A program made the position numbers and the translations under genes. A stretch of DNA of 64,000 bases from Citrobacter braakii (GTDB lineage Bacteria > Pseudomonadota > Gammaproteobacteria > Enterobacterales > Enterobacteriaceae): the NCBI RefSeq assembly GCF_002075345.1, contig NZ_NAEW01000013.1, positions 42,819 to 106,818 on the forward strand, given 5' to 3'. Within the stretch, counting starts at the first letter, position 1; every line of letters begins with the position of its first letter. The notes under the pieces were generated by a model that was not told where the DNA came from, searched no databases, and was given only the letters and a program-made list of their open reading frames with translations. Positions 19,895 to 28,131 of this stretch are shown in pieces.

Positions 19895-20878
19895 TTAGAA
19901 ACCAAGTGATTGTGCGTTGTCTTTGGTGACTTCGAGGATCTTGTTAAAGCGGATCACTTTCTTCTCCGTGTCGATATCGGCTTTCCCTAAACCATCGATA
20001 CTCAGGTCGGCGTTAACTTCTTTGCCCTGCAACAGCTGATCGGCAACCGTTACCAGCGCGTAGCCCGCGTCTTTTGGATCCCACAGCAGCGCTTTTTTGA
20101 TATCACCGCGCATCAGGTAAGGTGCAGCCTGTGCTGGCATTGCAATCCCGACAACGGCGATTTTATCTTTGGCGCGTTTTTTCTGCACAGCCTGACCCGC
20201 CCCGATTGGACCCAGCGAGCCGAAACCGATAATGCCTTTCATCTGCGGATAAGTTTTCATGAGGTCCAGCGTTGTGGCGTAGGATTTATCGATGCTTTCC
20301 GCAACCGGCAGACGTGAAGTGACCTCAAACATTTCCGGATATTTTTCTTTCTGGTACTTAATTGCATAATCCGCCCACGCGTTATGCAGCGGCACCGTCA
20401 GTGAACCGACATAGATGGCGTAACCCCCTTTGCCGCCCATGTTTTTTGCTAACTCATCGACGTTGGCCTGTGCGTATTTTTCACTATCGATGGTTTCGAT
20501 ATCCCATTGGCCAATTTGCTCATCCGGGGATTCGTGCGTCAGAACGACAATGCCTTTATCGCGCGCTTTTTTCAGTACTGGCTCAAGGACCTTGGCATCA
20601 TTCGGTACCACGATGATGGCGTTGACGTTTTTGGCGATCAGATCCTCAATCACTTTGACCTGCTGTGCCGGATCCGGCGTGGAAGGCCCGGTCTGGTAAG
20701 CATTCACATCCAGTTTTTTTGCTGCTTCATTAACACCGGTTTCCATCCGGTTAAACCACGGAATCCCGGTGACTTTGGCAACCACAGCAATTTCATATTT
20801 TTCCGCCGCAAAGGACGTGCCGGACAACATGCATGCAGAAACCAGGGTTGCACTGAGTAATGCGAGTTTGAATTTCAT
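19895..20878 (-). CDS. Periplasmic sugar-binding protein (LsrB/RhaS/RbsB class)
   Basis: A 327-residue type I periplasmic binding protein. The signal peptide is MKFKLALLSATLVSACMLSG with cleavage expected after SFA-A. The mature part has the class pattern EIAVVAKVTGIPWFNRMETGV, then VIEDLIAKNVNAIIVVPND and GIVVLTHESPD. Overall pattern is nearest to LsrB and RhaS type proteins rather than ribose-binding RbsB, but the ligand cannot be read from sequence. First gene of the six-gene operon, with AAAGG ahead of the ATG. A 327-residue length is normal for the family. Confidence 0.9.
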   Translation of the reverse strand: MKFKLALLSATLVSACMLSGTSFAAEKYEIAVVAKVTGIPWFNRMETGVNEAAKKLDVNAYQTGPSTPDPAQQVKVIEDLIAKNVNAIIVVPNDAKVLEPVLKKARDKGIVVLTHESPDEQIGQWDIETIDSEKYAQANVDELAKNMGGKGGYAIYVGSLTVPLHNAWADYAIKYQKEKYPEMFEVTSRLPVAESIDKSYATTLDLMKTYPQMKGIIGFGSLGPIGAGQAVQKKRAKDKIAVVGIAMPAQAAPYLMRGDIKKALLWDPKDAGYALVTVADQLLQGKEVNADLSIDGLGKADIDTEKKVIRFNKILEVTKDNAQSLGF

Positions 20879-21298
20879 AGTTGTACCTTTCGTAGGGGGC
20901 AGGACATGTCACGGCGTGAAGTTAACAACGAATGGAAGAGGGAATGAATTACAAGTTTGGTGAATGTGATCTATGCCCATTATTGTAATTTTATGGAAAA
21001 TAAATGGTTAAATATTGGTTAAATTTGAACGGAAATACACTCAGGAATTTAAATTCAGTGTTAACAAAGCATTAAAATGAAACCATAAATTAACAAATTG
21101 TTATCATTTTACTTAAGTTGTGGCGACGAAAAGGTATTTGGGAGGATGTTGCTGAAGAAGAAATTGTTGAAATTGAGAACTGAATCGATACCGGAAAAGG
21201 AGGCTCAACATTTTTTCGTTCAATGGTATCCTCAGCACACTTTCGCCAAACACAGCATCATTATTTGTGGCGGTGTAGATTTTTCTCGTGGAGAACTC
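20879..21298. promoter_or_regulatory. Divergent control region between the sugar ABC operon and the zevAB-like operon
   Basis: About 420 bases without a convincing gene. It is AT-rich in the middle. A half-conserved CRP-like sequence (TGTGATCTATG) lies near 20968. A perfect 13-base palindrome TAACAAATTGTTA at 21091-21103 lies upstream of the metal genes and could be an operator. An in-frame extension of the downstream gene back to 21098 is open, but the supported start is 21299. Confidence 0.4.
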
Positions 21299-21937
21299 AT
21301 GCAAGGCGTTAAACGTATCATTATGACGTTGTTTCTCGCGATCCTGTCCTTTGGCGCAGGTGCGCATCCCCACAGCTTTATCCATTTGAAAACCGAGATA
21401 GTGAGCGAGAATGACCAGTTCGTCGCGCTAAAAATGCGCTGGACGATGGATGAAATCACCTCGGCAGATCTGCTTTACGATGCGGGAAATGCCAAACCTG
21501 GTGATGAGATCTGGAAAAAACTGGCGGCAGAAGTGATGGCCAACGTCCTCGGGCAGCACTATTTCACCGAAGTGTGGCACGACGGGAAAAAGGTAAAGTT
21601 TAAAAACAGGCCGACGGAATATGGCATGGAGCGTGAAGAACATCAGGCAGTGCTGACGTTCGTGTTGCCGCTGGCGGAAGCTCAGCCGCTGAGCGGTCAA
21701 AAATATACCATTTCAACCTTCGACCCCACCTACTACGTTGATATGAGCTATGACAAAGACAGCGATGCCAGGCTGGCGCAGGCCATAAGTCAGCAATGCC
21801 GTATTTCAGTACATACGCCGACGCCGAATGAACAAATGCTGAGCTTTGCGCAGTCGCTGGATAAAGAAGACGCACCGCCGGAGGATATGGAATTGGGTAA
21901 ACAGTTTGCACAGACGGTGACGCTGCAATGTCCGTAG
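21299..21937 (+). CDS. DUF1007 periplasmic protein, ZevA-like
   Basis: A 213-residue exported protein. The signal peptide is MQGVKRIIMTLFLAILSFGAGA, and the mature end begins with HPHSF, a histidine-rich N-terminus usual in DUF1007 proteins. The ATG at 21299 follows GGAGA; the open frame extends further upstream without a good binding site. It overlaps the next gene by 10 bases. In Haemophilus influenzae the paired DUF1007 and NiCoT-like proteins (ZevA, ZevB) are needed for zinc acquisition; the assignment here is by family and pairing. Confidence 0.8.
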   Translation: MQGVKRIIMTLFLAILSFGAGAHPHSFIHLKTEIVSENDQFVALKMRWTMDEITSADLLYDAGNAKPGDEIWKKLAAEVMANVLGQHYFTEVWHDGKKVKFKNRPTEYGMEREEHQAVLTFVLPLAEAQPLSGQKYTISTFDPTYYVDMSYDKDSDARLAQAISQQCRISVHTPTPNEQMLSFAQSLDKEDAPPEDMELGKQFAQTVTLQCP

Positions 21938-22908
21938 TTTATCAACAACGCGCCGCCAGACGCCGCTGGCTGACACTATGGCCGCTGGCGGTGTTTTTAC
22001 TGTTGGCTGCAGTCGGCATACTGTGGCTATGGCAGGCCTGGCCGCAGGTGATGATGAAGAGTGTCGTCTGGCAGCGCGACGTTAACCAGCAGATGAGCGG
22101 TTTGCTGAAAGCCGTTGCCGCCAATCCGGCCCAGGCCGGGGGATCGCTGCTGCTGTTTAGTTTTCTCTATGGCGTGCTGCATGCGTTGGGACCAGGACAT
22201 GGAAAAGTCGTCATTACCACCTGGCTGGCAACGCATCCCTCGAAGCTGAGATCGAGTATTGGCCTGACGCTGGCCTCATCTTTATTACAGGGACTGGTCG
22301 CCATCGGGCTGGTGGTTGTGGTGCTCACCATTTTGCAGTTGCCTGCACGACGGCTACATATGAGTAGTTTCTGGCTGGAGAAAGGGAGTTATGCGCTGGT
22401 TGGCGTGTTGGGCGTTTTATTGTGCGTCCGTGCGCTGAAGAAATTGCGCCAGTTACTGCGTCGCCCGAAATTTATCGCCTTCACGCCGCACCATGTGCAT
22501 CACGAGGGATGTGGCTGTGGGCATCAGCATTTGCCTGATCCTGAACAGCTGCAAAGCGGTGATGACTGGCGCGCCCGGCTGATGATCGTTTTGTCTATGG
22601 GAATGCGGCCATGCTCCGGGGCAATTATGGTTTTACTGTTTAGCAAAGTGGTTGGCGTTTTTAGCTGGGGCATGGCGTCGGCGCTGGCGATGGCGGCAGG
22701 AACCTCTTTGACCATTACGTCACTGGCTTTGCTGGTACACAGTTTCCGCTCGCTGGCGGTGAGACTTAGCGGACATAAAGCGCCGGTGCTGTGGCGACAG
22801 ATTGGCTGGACGACGCTGGCATTAGCCGGTGGTGCGGTGCTGATTGCTGCTGCGGTAGTGATGTGGGGGAGCGCGGTGCCGATGGGGCGAGGGATTAGAC
22901 CGTTTTAA
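21928..22908 (+). CDS. NiCoT/RcnA-like metal permease, ZevB-like
   Basis: A 326-residue membrane protein with an N-terminal transmembrane helix and about six more. The metal-transport signature HALGPGHGKVV is near residue 87, and a His/Cys-rich loop HHVHHEGCGCGHQH follows at about residue 190, then the second signature SMGMRPCSGAIMVL. These features define the high-affinity nickel/cobalt permease superfamily. Coupling to the DUF1007 gene favours a zinc system like ZevAB over nickel or cobalt export by RcnA; direction and metal are not proven. Confidence 0.82.
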   Translation: MSVVYQQRAARRRWLTLWPLAVFLLLAAVGILWLWQAWPQVMMKSVVWQRDVNQQMSGLLKAVAANPAQAGGSLLLFSFLYGVLHALGPGHGKVVITTWLATHPSKLRSSIGLTLASSLLQGLVAIGLVVVVLTILQLPARRLHMSSFWLEKGSYALVGVLGVLLCVRALKKLRQLLRRPKFIAFTPHHVHHEGCGCGHQHLPDPEQLQSGDDWRARLMIVLSMGMRPCSGAIMVLLFSKVVGVFSWGMASALAMAAGTSLTITSLALLVHSFRSLAVRLSGHKAPVLWRQIGWTTLALAGGAVLIAAAVVMWGSAVPMGRGIRPF

Positions 22909-22912
22909 TCAA

Positions 22913-22946
22913 AGCCGGATGGCGCTACGCCTTGTCCGGCCTGTAT
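22913..22946. repeat. REP-type palindrome
   Basis: GCCGGATGGCGCTACGCC followed by TTGTCCGGC is a standard REP unit, between the converging zevB-like and suhB genes. It probably acts as a transcript end or stabiliser. Confidence 0.8.
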
Positions 22947-22991
22947 CAACACGTAAGCCCGGTAAGCATGACACCACCGGGCTGTACTGAA

Positions 22992-23795
22992 TTAACGCTT
23001 CAGCGCGTCGCTCAGTTCGTCACGCATGTTAGCCAGCATGGCTTTCACTACGCGCGGATTACCTGCAACGATGTTGCCAGTCGCCATGTAGTTATGACCG
23101 CCGGTGAAGTCGCAAACCAGTGCGCCTGCTTCACGAGCAATCAGCTCACCTGCGGCGAAATCCCATGGTTTCAGACCGATTTCGAAGTAACCGTCAACGC
23201 GTGCAGCGGCAACGTAAGCCAGATCCAGCGCAGCAGAACCTGTGCGGCGGAAGTCAGCGCACTCGGTAAACATCTTGCCAAGAATTTTCATGTAAGACGT
23301 GGCGTGCTGTTTCGCTTTGAACGGGAAACCGGTGGCGATGATGGTGCCGTCCAGATCGCGTGCAGTGCTGCCACGCAGACGGTAGCCGTTCAGCTGTGCG
23401 CCCTGGCCGCGGGTTGCGGTGAACAGTTCGTTACGCATTGGATCGTAAACAACGGCGACTTCAGTACGGCCTTTAATGCGTACTGCGATGGAAACCGCGA
23501 AGTGCGGCAGACGTTTTACGAAGTTGGTAGTGCCATCCAGTGGATCGATAACCCATTGAACATCCTGATCTTCACCAACATGCTCACCGCTTTCTTCGGT
23601 GATGATGGTGTGCTGTGGGTAAGATTTGCGAATTGTTTCGATAATAATCGCTTCGGCGGCTTTATCGACGTTAGTCACAAAATCATTGCTGCCTTTCTGG
23701 CTGGTTTCTACAGAGTCTGGCGTTTCGTAGTGTTTGGCAATTACATTACCCGCCTTGCGCGCTGCGCGCACGGCGATGGTCAGCATCGGATGCAT
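22992..23795 (-). CDS. suhB: SuhB, inositol-1-monophosphatase and Nus-complex factor
   Basis: A 267-residue protein of the Mg2+-dependent inositol monophosphatase family. The metal-binding motif DPLDGTTNF and the second motif GSAALDLAYVA are intact, as is the upstream EESGE. In E. coli SuhB also takes part in rRNA transcription antitermination with NusA and NusB. Divergent from trmJ as in E. coli. Confidence 0.97.
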   Translation of the reverse strand: MHPMLTIAVRAARKAGNVIAKHYETPDSVETSQKGSNDFVTNVDKAAEAIIIETIRKSYPQHTIITEESGEHVGEDQDVQWVIDPLDGTTNFVKRLPHFAVSIAVRIKGRTEVAVVYDPMRNELFTATRGQGAQLNGYRLRGSTARDLDGTIIATGFPFKAKQHATSYMKILGKMFTECADFRRTGSAALDLAYVAAARVDGYFEIGLKPWDFAAGELIAREAGALVCDFTGGHNYMATGNIVAGNPRVVKAMLANMRDELSDALKR

Positions 23796-23913
23796 CGGTC
23801 TCTCTCACTGGATGTTAAAGAACGGGAAAACGGCGCAGAGTATAGCAGCGAGTTCGGAATATGTCTTCGTTTTATGATAATATGCCCGAATAATCTTTAG
23901 CCGAAGAAATACA

Positions 23914-24645
23914 ATGCTGCAAAATATTCGAATCGTGCTGGTGGAAACCTCTCACACTGGCAACATGGGCTCTGTGGCCCGCGCAATGAAAACCATGGGT
24001 TTAACTAATCTGTGGCTGGTAAATCCACTGGTTAAACCGGACTCCCAGGCCATCGCCCTGGCGGCTGGTGCCAGCGATGTGATCGGCAGCGCGCAGATCG
24101 TCGATACTCTCGATGAAGCGCTGGCGGGTTGCAGCCTGGTGGTGGGTACCAGCGCGCGCTCCCGTACGCTGCCGTGGCCGATGCTGGATCCGCGTGAATG
24201 CGGTTTAAAAAGCGTCTCTGAAGCAACGAACTCGCCGGTGGCGCTGGTGTTTGGACGTGAACGCGTTGGCCTGACCAACGAAGAGCTGCAGAAGTGTCAT
24301 TATCACGTCGCCATTGCCGCGAACCCGGAATACAGCTCGCTCAACCTGGCGATGGCGGTGCAGGTCATCTCTTATGAAGTTCGCATGGCCTGGCTGGCAA
24401 CGCAGGAAAGCGACAAGACTGCAGAATACGAAGAAGCTGAGTATCCGCTGGTCGATGATTTAGAGCGTTTTTACGGTCATCTGGAACAAACGCTGCTGTC
24501 GACCGGGTTTATCCGCGAAGGACATCCGGGGCAGGTAATGAACAAGCTGCGCCGTCTGTTCACTCGTGCGCGTCCTGAGAGCCAGGAGCTGAACATTTTG
24601 CGCGGAATTTTAGCTTCTATAGAGCAGCAGAATAAAGGCAAGTAA
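23914..24645 (+). CDS. trmJ: TrmJ, tRNA Cm32/Um32 2'-O-methyltransferase
   Basis: A 243-residue SPOUT-class methyltransferase that modifies nucleotide 32 of the tRNA anticodon loop using S-adenosylmethionine. The N-terminal [21 protein letters not shown] and the SPOUT-knot segments [17 protein letters not shown] and [11 protein letters not shown] are characteristic. Slightly shorter than the E. coli protein at the C-terminus. It lies directly upstream of the isc promoter. Confidence 0.95.
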   Translation: MLQNIRIVLVETSHTGNMGSVARAMKTMGLTNLWLVNPLVKPDSQAIALAAGASDVIGSAQIVDTLDEALAGCSLVVGTSARSRTLPWPMLDPRECGLKSVSEATNSPVALVFGRERVGLTNEELQKCHYHVAIAANPEYSSLNLAMAVQVISYEVRMAWLATQESDKTAEYEEAEYPLVDDLERFYGHLEQTLLSTGFIREGHPGQVMNKLRRLFTRARPESQELNILRGILASIEQQNKGK

Positions 24646-24654
24646 GCGTCTTGA

Positions 24655-24712
24655 TGCCGGATGGCTGCACGATTTCCAGGCCGGATTAGCGAAGCGCCAT
24701 CCGGTAAATGAA
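24655..24712. repeat. Paired REP elements (BIME-like)
   Basis: A forward REP half beginning TGCCGGATGGC and an inverted unit ending GCGCCATCCGGTAAATG flank GGCCGGATTAGCG. This forms a small bacterial interspersed mosaic element just after trmJ and before the isc promoter, where it may insulate the two transcription units. Confidence 0.75.
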
Positions 24713-24730
24713 AATGGCACTGAAGGTTAA

Positions 24731-24780
24731 ATACCTGACTAAATTAGTCAAGTAAATAGTTGACTGATTTAGTCGGGAAT
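24731..24780 (+). promoter_or_regulatory. Two tandem type 1 IscR binding sites in the isc promoter
   Basis: Two 25-base sites abut: 24731-24755 with core GACTAAATTAGTC, and 24756-24780 with core GACTGATTTAGTC. Both fit the type 1 consensus for the [2Fe-2S] form of IscR, which represses iscRSUA when clusters are abundant. The arrangement matches that described in E. coli. Confidence 0.9.
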
Positions 24781-24862
24781 GTCAGACTTGCCCCTGCTAT
24801 GCAATACCCCCATTTTACAATAAAAAACCCCGGGCAGGGGCGAGTTTGAGGCTAAGTAAGAC

Positions 24863-25354
24863 ATGAGACTGACATCAAAAGGGCGTTATGCCGTGACCGC
24901 AATGTTGGACGTTGCGCTCAACTCCGAAACGGGCCCGGTACCGTTGGCTGATATTTCTGAACGTCAGGGAATTTCCCTGTCATATCTGGAGCAGCTGTTT
25001 TCCCGTTTGCGTAAAAACGGTCTGGTTTCCAGCGTACGTGGACCAGGCGGCGGGTATCTGCTGGGTAAAGATGCCGGCAGCATCGCAGTAGGTGAAGTGA
25101 TTAGCGCTGTTGACGAGTCTGTAGACGCGACCCGTTGCCAGGGCAAAGGCGGTTGTCAGGGCGGCGATAAATGCCTGACCCACGCGCTGTGGCGCGATCT
25201 GAGCGATCGTCTGACCGGTTTCCTCAACAACATTACGTTGGGCGAACTGGTGAATAATCAGGAAGTCCTGGATGTGTCTGGTCGCCAGCACACACATGAC
25301 GCTCCACGCAGCACCCGCACGCAAGACGCTATCGACGTCAAACTGCGTGCCTAA
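24863..25354 (+). CDS. iscR: IscR, iron-sulfur cluster regulator
   Basis: A 163-residue Rrf2-family regulator. The N-terminal winged helix is [20 protein letters not shown] with recognition helix [17 protein letters not shown]. Three cluster cysteines appear in [15 protein letters not shown], near residues 92, 98 and 104, with the His ligand close after (THALW). Holo-IscR represses its own operon; apo-IscR acts on other targets. First gene of iscRSUA-hscBA-fdx-iscX. Confidence 0.98.
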   Translation: MRLTSKGRYAVTAMLDVALNSETGPVPLADISERQGISLSYLEQLFSRLRKNGLVSSVRGPGGGYLLGKDAGSIAVGEVISAVDESVDATRCQGKGGCQGGDKCLTHALWRDLSDRLTGFLNNITLGELVNNQEVLDVSGRQHTHDAPRSTRTQDAIDVKLRA

Positions 25355-25521
25355 TAAAAATTACGCAATATCTTCTGGTTGCATCAAGGCAGCCAGAAAG
25401 ATGAAGCGTAAAAAGTATTTCAGAATCAGGCCGGGGTGCCAGACGCCCCGTTAACTCGGTCGTACATCCAGCCGGTTGCCTGATTCCTTGCATTGAAGCG
25501 ATGTACGGAGTTTATAGAGCA

Positions 25522-26736
25522 ATGAAATTACCGATCTATCTCGACTACTCCGCAACCACGCCGGTGGACCCGCGTGTTGCCGAGAAAATGATGCAGTGTC
25601 TGACCCTGGACGGAAACTTTGGTAACCCAGCTTCCCGTTCACACCGTTTCGGCTGGCAGGCTGAAGAGGCGGTAGATATCGCCCGTAACCAGATTGCCGA
25701 CCTCGTGGGCGCTGACCCGCGTGAAATCGTCTTTACTTCCGGTGCGACTGAATCCGATAACCTGGCGATTAAAGGTGCAGCCAACTTTTATCAGAAAAAA
25801 GGCAAGCACATCATCACCAGCAAAACCGAACACAAAGCCGTGCTGGACACCTGCCGTCAGCTGGAGCGCGAAGGGTTTGAAGTGACCTACCTCGCCCCGC
25901 AGCGTAATGGCATTATCGACCTGAAAGAACTTGAAGCGGCAATGCGTGACGACACCATTCTGGTCTCCATCATGCACGTTAACAACGAAATCGGCGTGGT
26001 ACAGGATATCGCAACCATCGGCGAAATGTGCCGTGCCCGCGGTATCATCTATCACGTTGATGCGACTCAGAGCGTGGGCAAACTGCCTATCGATCTGAGC
26101 CAACTGAAAGTTGACCTGATGTCCTTCTCCGGCCACAAAATCTATGGTCCGAAAGGTATCGGCGCGCTGTACGTTCGTCGTAAACCGCGTATTCGTATTG
26201 AAGCGCAGATGCACGGCGGCGGTCACGAGCGCGGTATGCGTTCCGGTACGCTGCCTGTGCACCAAATCGTTGGGATGGGTGAAGCTTACCGTATCGCCAA
26301 AGAAGAGATGGAAACCGAGATGGCGCGCCTGCGCACTCTGCGTAACCGTCTGTGGAACGGCGTGAAAGATATGGAAGAGGTGTACCTCAATGGTGACCTC
26401 GAGCAGGGCGCGCCGAACATTCTCAACGTTAGCTTCAACTTTGTTGAAGGCGAGTCGCTGATTATGGCGCTGAAAGACCTGGCTGTATCCTCCGGTTCTG
26501 CATGTACCTCTGCAAGCCTGGAGCCATCCTACGTGCTGCGCGCGCTGGGGATGACCGACGAGCTGGCACATAGCTCAATTCGTTTCTCTTTAGGTCGTTT
26601 CACTACCGAAGAAGAGATTGACTACGCCATCAATCTGGTTCGCAACTCCATTGGCCGCCTGCGCGACCTTTCCCCGCTGTGGGAAATGTTCAAACAGGGC
26701 GTGGATTTGAACAGTATTGAATGGTCACATCACTAA
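25522..26736 (+). CDS. iscS: IscS, cysteine desulfurase
   Basis: A 404-residue PLP enzyme that removes sulfur from cysteine and hands it to IscU, TusA, ThiI and others. The PLP lysine is in [12 protein letters not shown] (about residue 206), and the persulfide-forming Cys is in [14 protein letters not shown] (about residue 328). The start [14 protein letters not shown] matches E. coli. The 167-base spacer after iscR is where RyhB-dependent message cleavage is known to act in E. coli. Confidence 0.98.
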   Translation: MKLPIYLDYSATTPVDPRVAEKMMQCLTLDGNFGNPASRSHRFGWQAEEAVDIARNQIADLVGADPREIVFTSGATESDNLAIKGAANFYQKKGKHIITSKTEHKAVLDTCRQLEREGFEVTYLAPQRNGIIDLKELEAAMRDDTILVSIMHVNNEIGVVQDIATIGEMCRARGIIYHVDATQSVGKLPIDLSQLKVDLMSFSGHKIYGPKGIGALYVRRKPRIRIEAQMHGGGHERGMRSGTLPVHQIVGMGEAYRIAKEEMETEMARLRTLRNRLWNGVKDMEEVYLNGDLEQGAPNILNVSFNFVEGESLIMALKDLAVSSGSACTSASLEPSYVLRALGMTDELAHSSIRFSLGRFTTEEEIDYAINLVRNSIGRLRDLSPLWEMFKQGVDLNSIEWSHH

Positions 26737-26761
26737 TCGGTACCGATAAGGAGAATTCATC

Positions 26762-27148
26762 ATGGCTTATAGCGAAAAAGTAATCGATCATTACGAGAAT
26801 CCACGTAACGTGGGCTCTTTTGACAACAGCGACGAGAACGTGGGCAGCGGCATGGTGGGTGCACCGGCCTGTGGCGACGTGATGAAGTTGCAGATCAAAG
26901 TCAACAATGAGGGTATCATTGAAGACGCGCGTTTCAAGACTTACGGCTGCGGTTCCGCTATTGCCTCCAGTTCTCTGGTTACCGAATGGGTAAAAGGGAA
27001 ATCTCTGGACGAAGCACAGGCGATCAAAAATACCGATATCGCCGACGAGCTTGAACTGCCACCGGTGAAAATTCACTGCTCTATTCTGGCTGAAGACGCG
27101 ATTAAAGCCGCGATTGCGGATTACAAAAGCAAACGTGAAGCAAAATAA
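26762..27148 (+). CDS. iscU: IscU, iron-sulfur scaffold protein
   Basis: A 128-residue scaffold on which IscS sulfur and iron are assembled into clusters. The three ligand cysteines are seen in APACGDV, YGCGSA and IHCSIL, and the HscA recognition motif LPPVK precedes the last one (ELPPVKIHC). Ribosome binding site AAGGAG precedes the ATG. Confidence 0.98.
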   Translation: MAYSEKVIDHYENPRNVGSFDNSDENVGSGMVGAPACGDVMKLQIKVNNEGIIEDARFKTYGCGSAIASSSLVTEWVKGKSLDEAQAIKNTDIADELELPPVKIHCSILAEDAIKAAIADYKSKREAK

Positions 27149-27168
27149 TTAAGAGTTGAGGTTTTATT

Positions 27169-27492
27169 ATGTCGATTACCTTAAGCGACAGTGCAGCAGC
27201 GCGTGTAAATACCTTCCTGGCAAACCGCGGTAAAGGGTTTGGTCTGCGTCTGGGCGTGAGAACCTCCGGCTGCTCAGGTATGGCTTATGTACTGGAATTT
27301 GTTGACGAGCCGGCGGCTGAAGATACCGTGTTTGAAGACAAAGGCGTAAAAGTCGTGATCGACGGTAAGAGCCTGCAATTCCTCGACGGTACGCAGTTAG
27401 ACTTCGTCAAAGAAGGTCTGAACGAAGGGTTTAAGTTCACTAACCCGAACGTGAAAGACGAATGTGGATGCGGCGAAAGCTTCCACGTGTAA
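27169..27492 (+). CDS. iscA: IscA, A-type iron-sulfur carrier
   Basis: A 107-residue A-type carrier. The three conserved cysteines are in TSGCSGMAY (about residue 35) and CGCGESF at the C-terminus (about 99 and 101). It transfers clusters, mainly [4Fe-4S], to target enzymes. Followed by a terminator-like hairpin before hscB. Confidence 0.98.
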   Translation: MSITLSDSAAARVNTFLANRGKGFGLRLGVRTSGCSGMAYVLEFVDEPAAEDTVFEDKGVKVVIDGKSLQFLDGTQLDFVKEGLNEGFKFTNPNVKDECGCGESFHV

Positions 27493-27505
27493 CGCGCTTA
27501 CTGAT

Positions 27506-27544
27506 AACCCCACCGTGGTCGCCTGCGCGTGGGGTTTGTTTTAC
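27506..27544 (+). terminator. Terminator or attenuator between iscA and hscB
   Basis: AACCCCAC pairs with GTGGGGTT around a 15-base loop, followed by TGTTTT. It would reduce read-through from iscRSUA into hscBA-fdx-iscX. Confidence 0.7.
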
Positions 27545-27600
27545 CTGACTCTCTGATTTTGCCTCATCGAACAACAGAGAATCGATGCCCTGAGAATGTT

Positions 27601-28116
27601 ATGGACTACTTCACCCTCTTTGGCTTACCGGCCCGTTATCAGCTCGATACTCAGGCGCTGAGCCTACGTTTTCAGGATCTACAACGTCAGTATCATCCTG
27701 ATAAATTCGCCAGCGGTTCTCAGGCGGAACAACTTGCTGCGGTTTCGCAGTCCGCCACTATCAACCAGGCCTGGCAAACGCTGCGTCATCCTTTGATGCG
27801 CGCCGAATACTTGTTGTCTTTACACGGCTTTGATATCCGCAGCGAGCAGCACACGGTGCGCGATACCGCGTTCCTGATGGAGCAACTTGAGCTGCGCGAA
27901 GAGCTGGACGAGATTGAACAGGCAAAAGACAATCAACGGCTGGATGCGTTTATGCAACGCGTCAGCGAAATGTACAACGTTCGCCATCAACTGATGGTGG
28001 AACAGCTGGATAGCGAGACGTGGGACGCAGCGGCAGATACCGTGCGTAAGCTGCGTTTTCTCGATAAACTGCGAAGCAGTGCAGAACAACTCGAAGAAAA
28101 ACTGCTCGATTTTTAA
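27601..28116 (+). CDS. hscB: HscB, J-type co-chaperone
   Basis: A 171-residue Hsc20 protein. The J domain covers about residues 1-75, with the HPD motif at 32-34 (YHPDK), and a C-terminal three-helix domain binds IscU. It stimulates the HscA ATPase and delivers IscU. I chose the ATG at 27601 because the protein then matches the E. coli start [16 protein letters not shown]; the open frame begins upstream. Confidence 0.97.
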   Translation: MDYFTLFGLPARYQLDTQALSLRFQDLQRQYHPDKFASGSQAEQLAAVSQSATINQAWQTLRHPLMRAEYLLSLHGFDIRSEQHTVRDTAFLMEQLELREELDEIEQAKDNQRLDAFMQRVSEMYNVRHQLMVEQLDSETWDAAADTVRKLRFLDKLRSSAEQLEEKLLDF

Positions 28117-28131
28117 TTTCCGGAAGCGAAA

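Noticed and set aside
20960..20985. CRP site for the sugar ABC operon
   Set aside because: Only one half (TGTGA) fits; the expected TCACA at the right spacing is absent.
21098..21298. N-terminal extension of the DUF1007 protein by 67 residues
   Set aside because: It would bury the signal peptide, and GGAGA before 21299 supports the shorter start.
22932..23900. Open frame of 322 codons on the plus strand
   Set aside because: It lies opposite suhB and the surrounding spacer. SuhB has intact IMPase motifs, so this is a shadow.
25639..26571. Open frame of 310 codons on the minus strand
   Set aside because: Antisense of iscS, produced by codon bias in a highly expressed gene.
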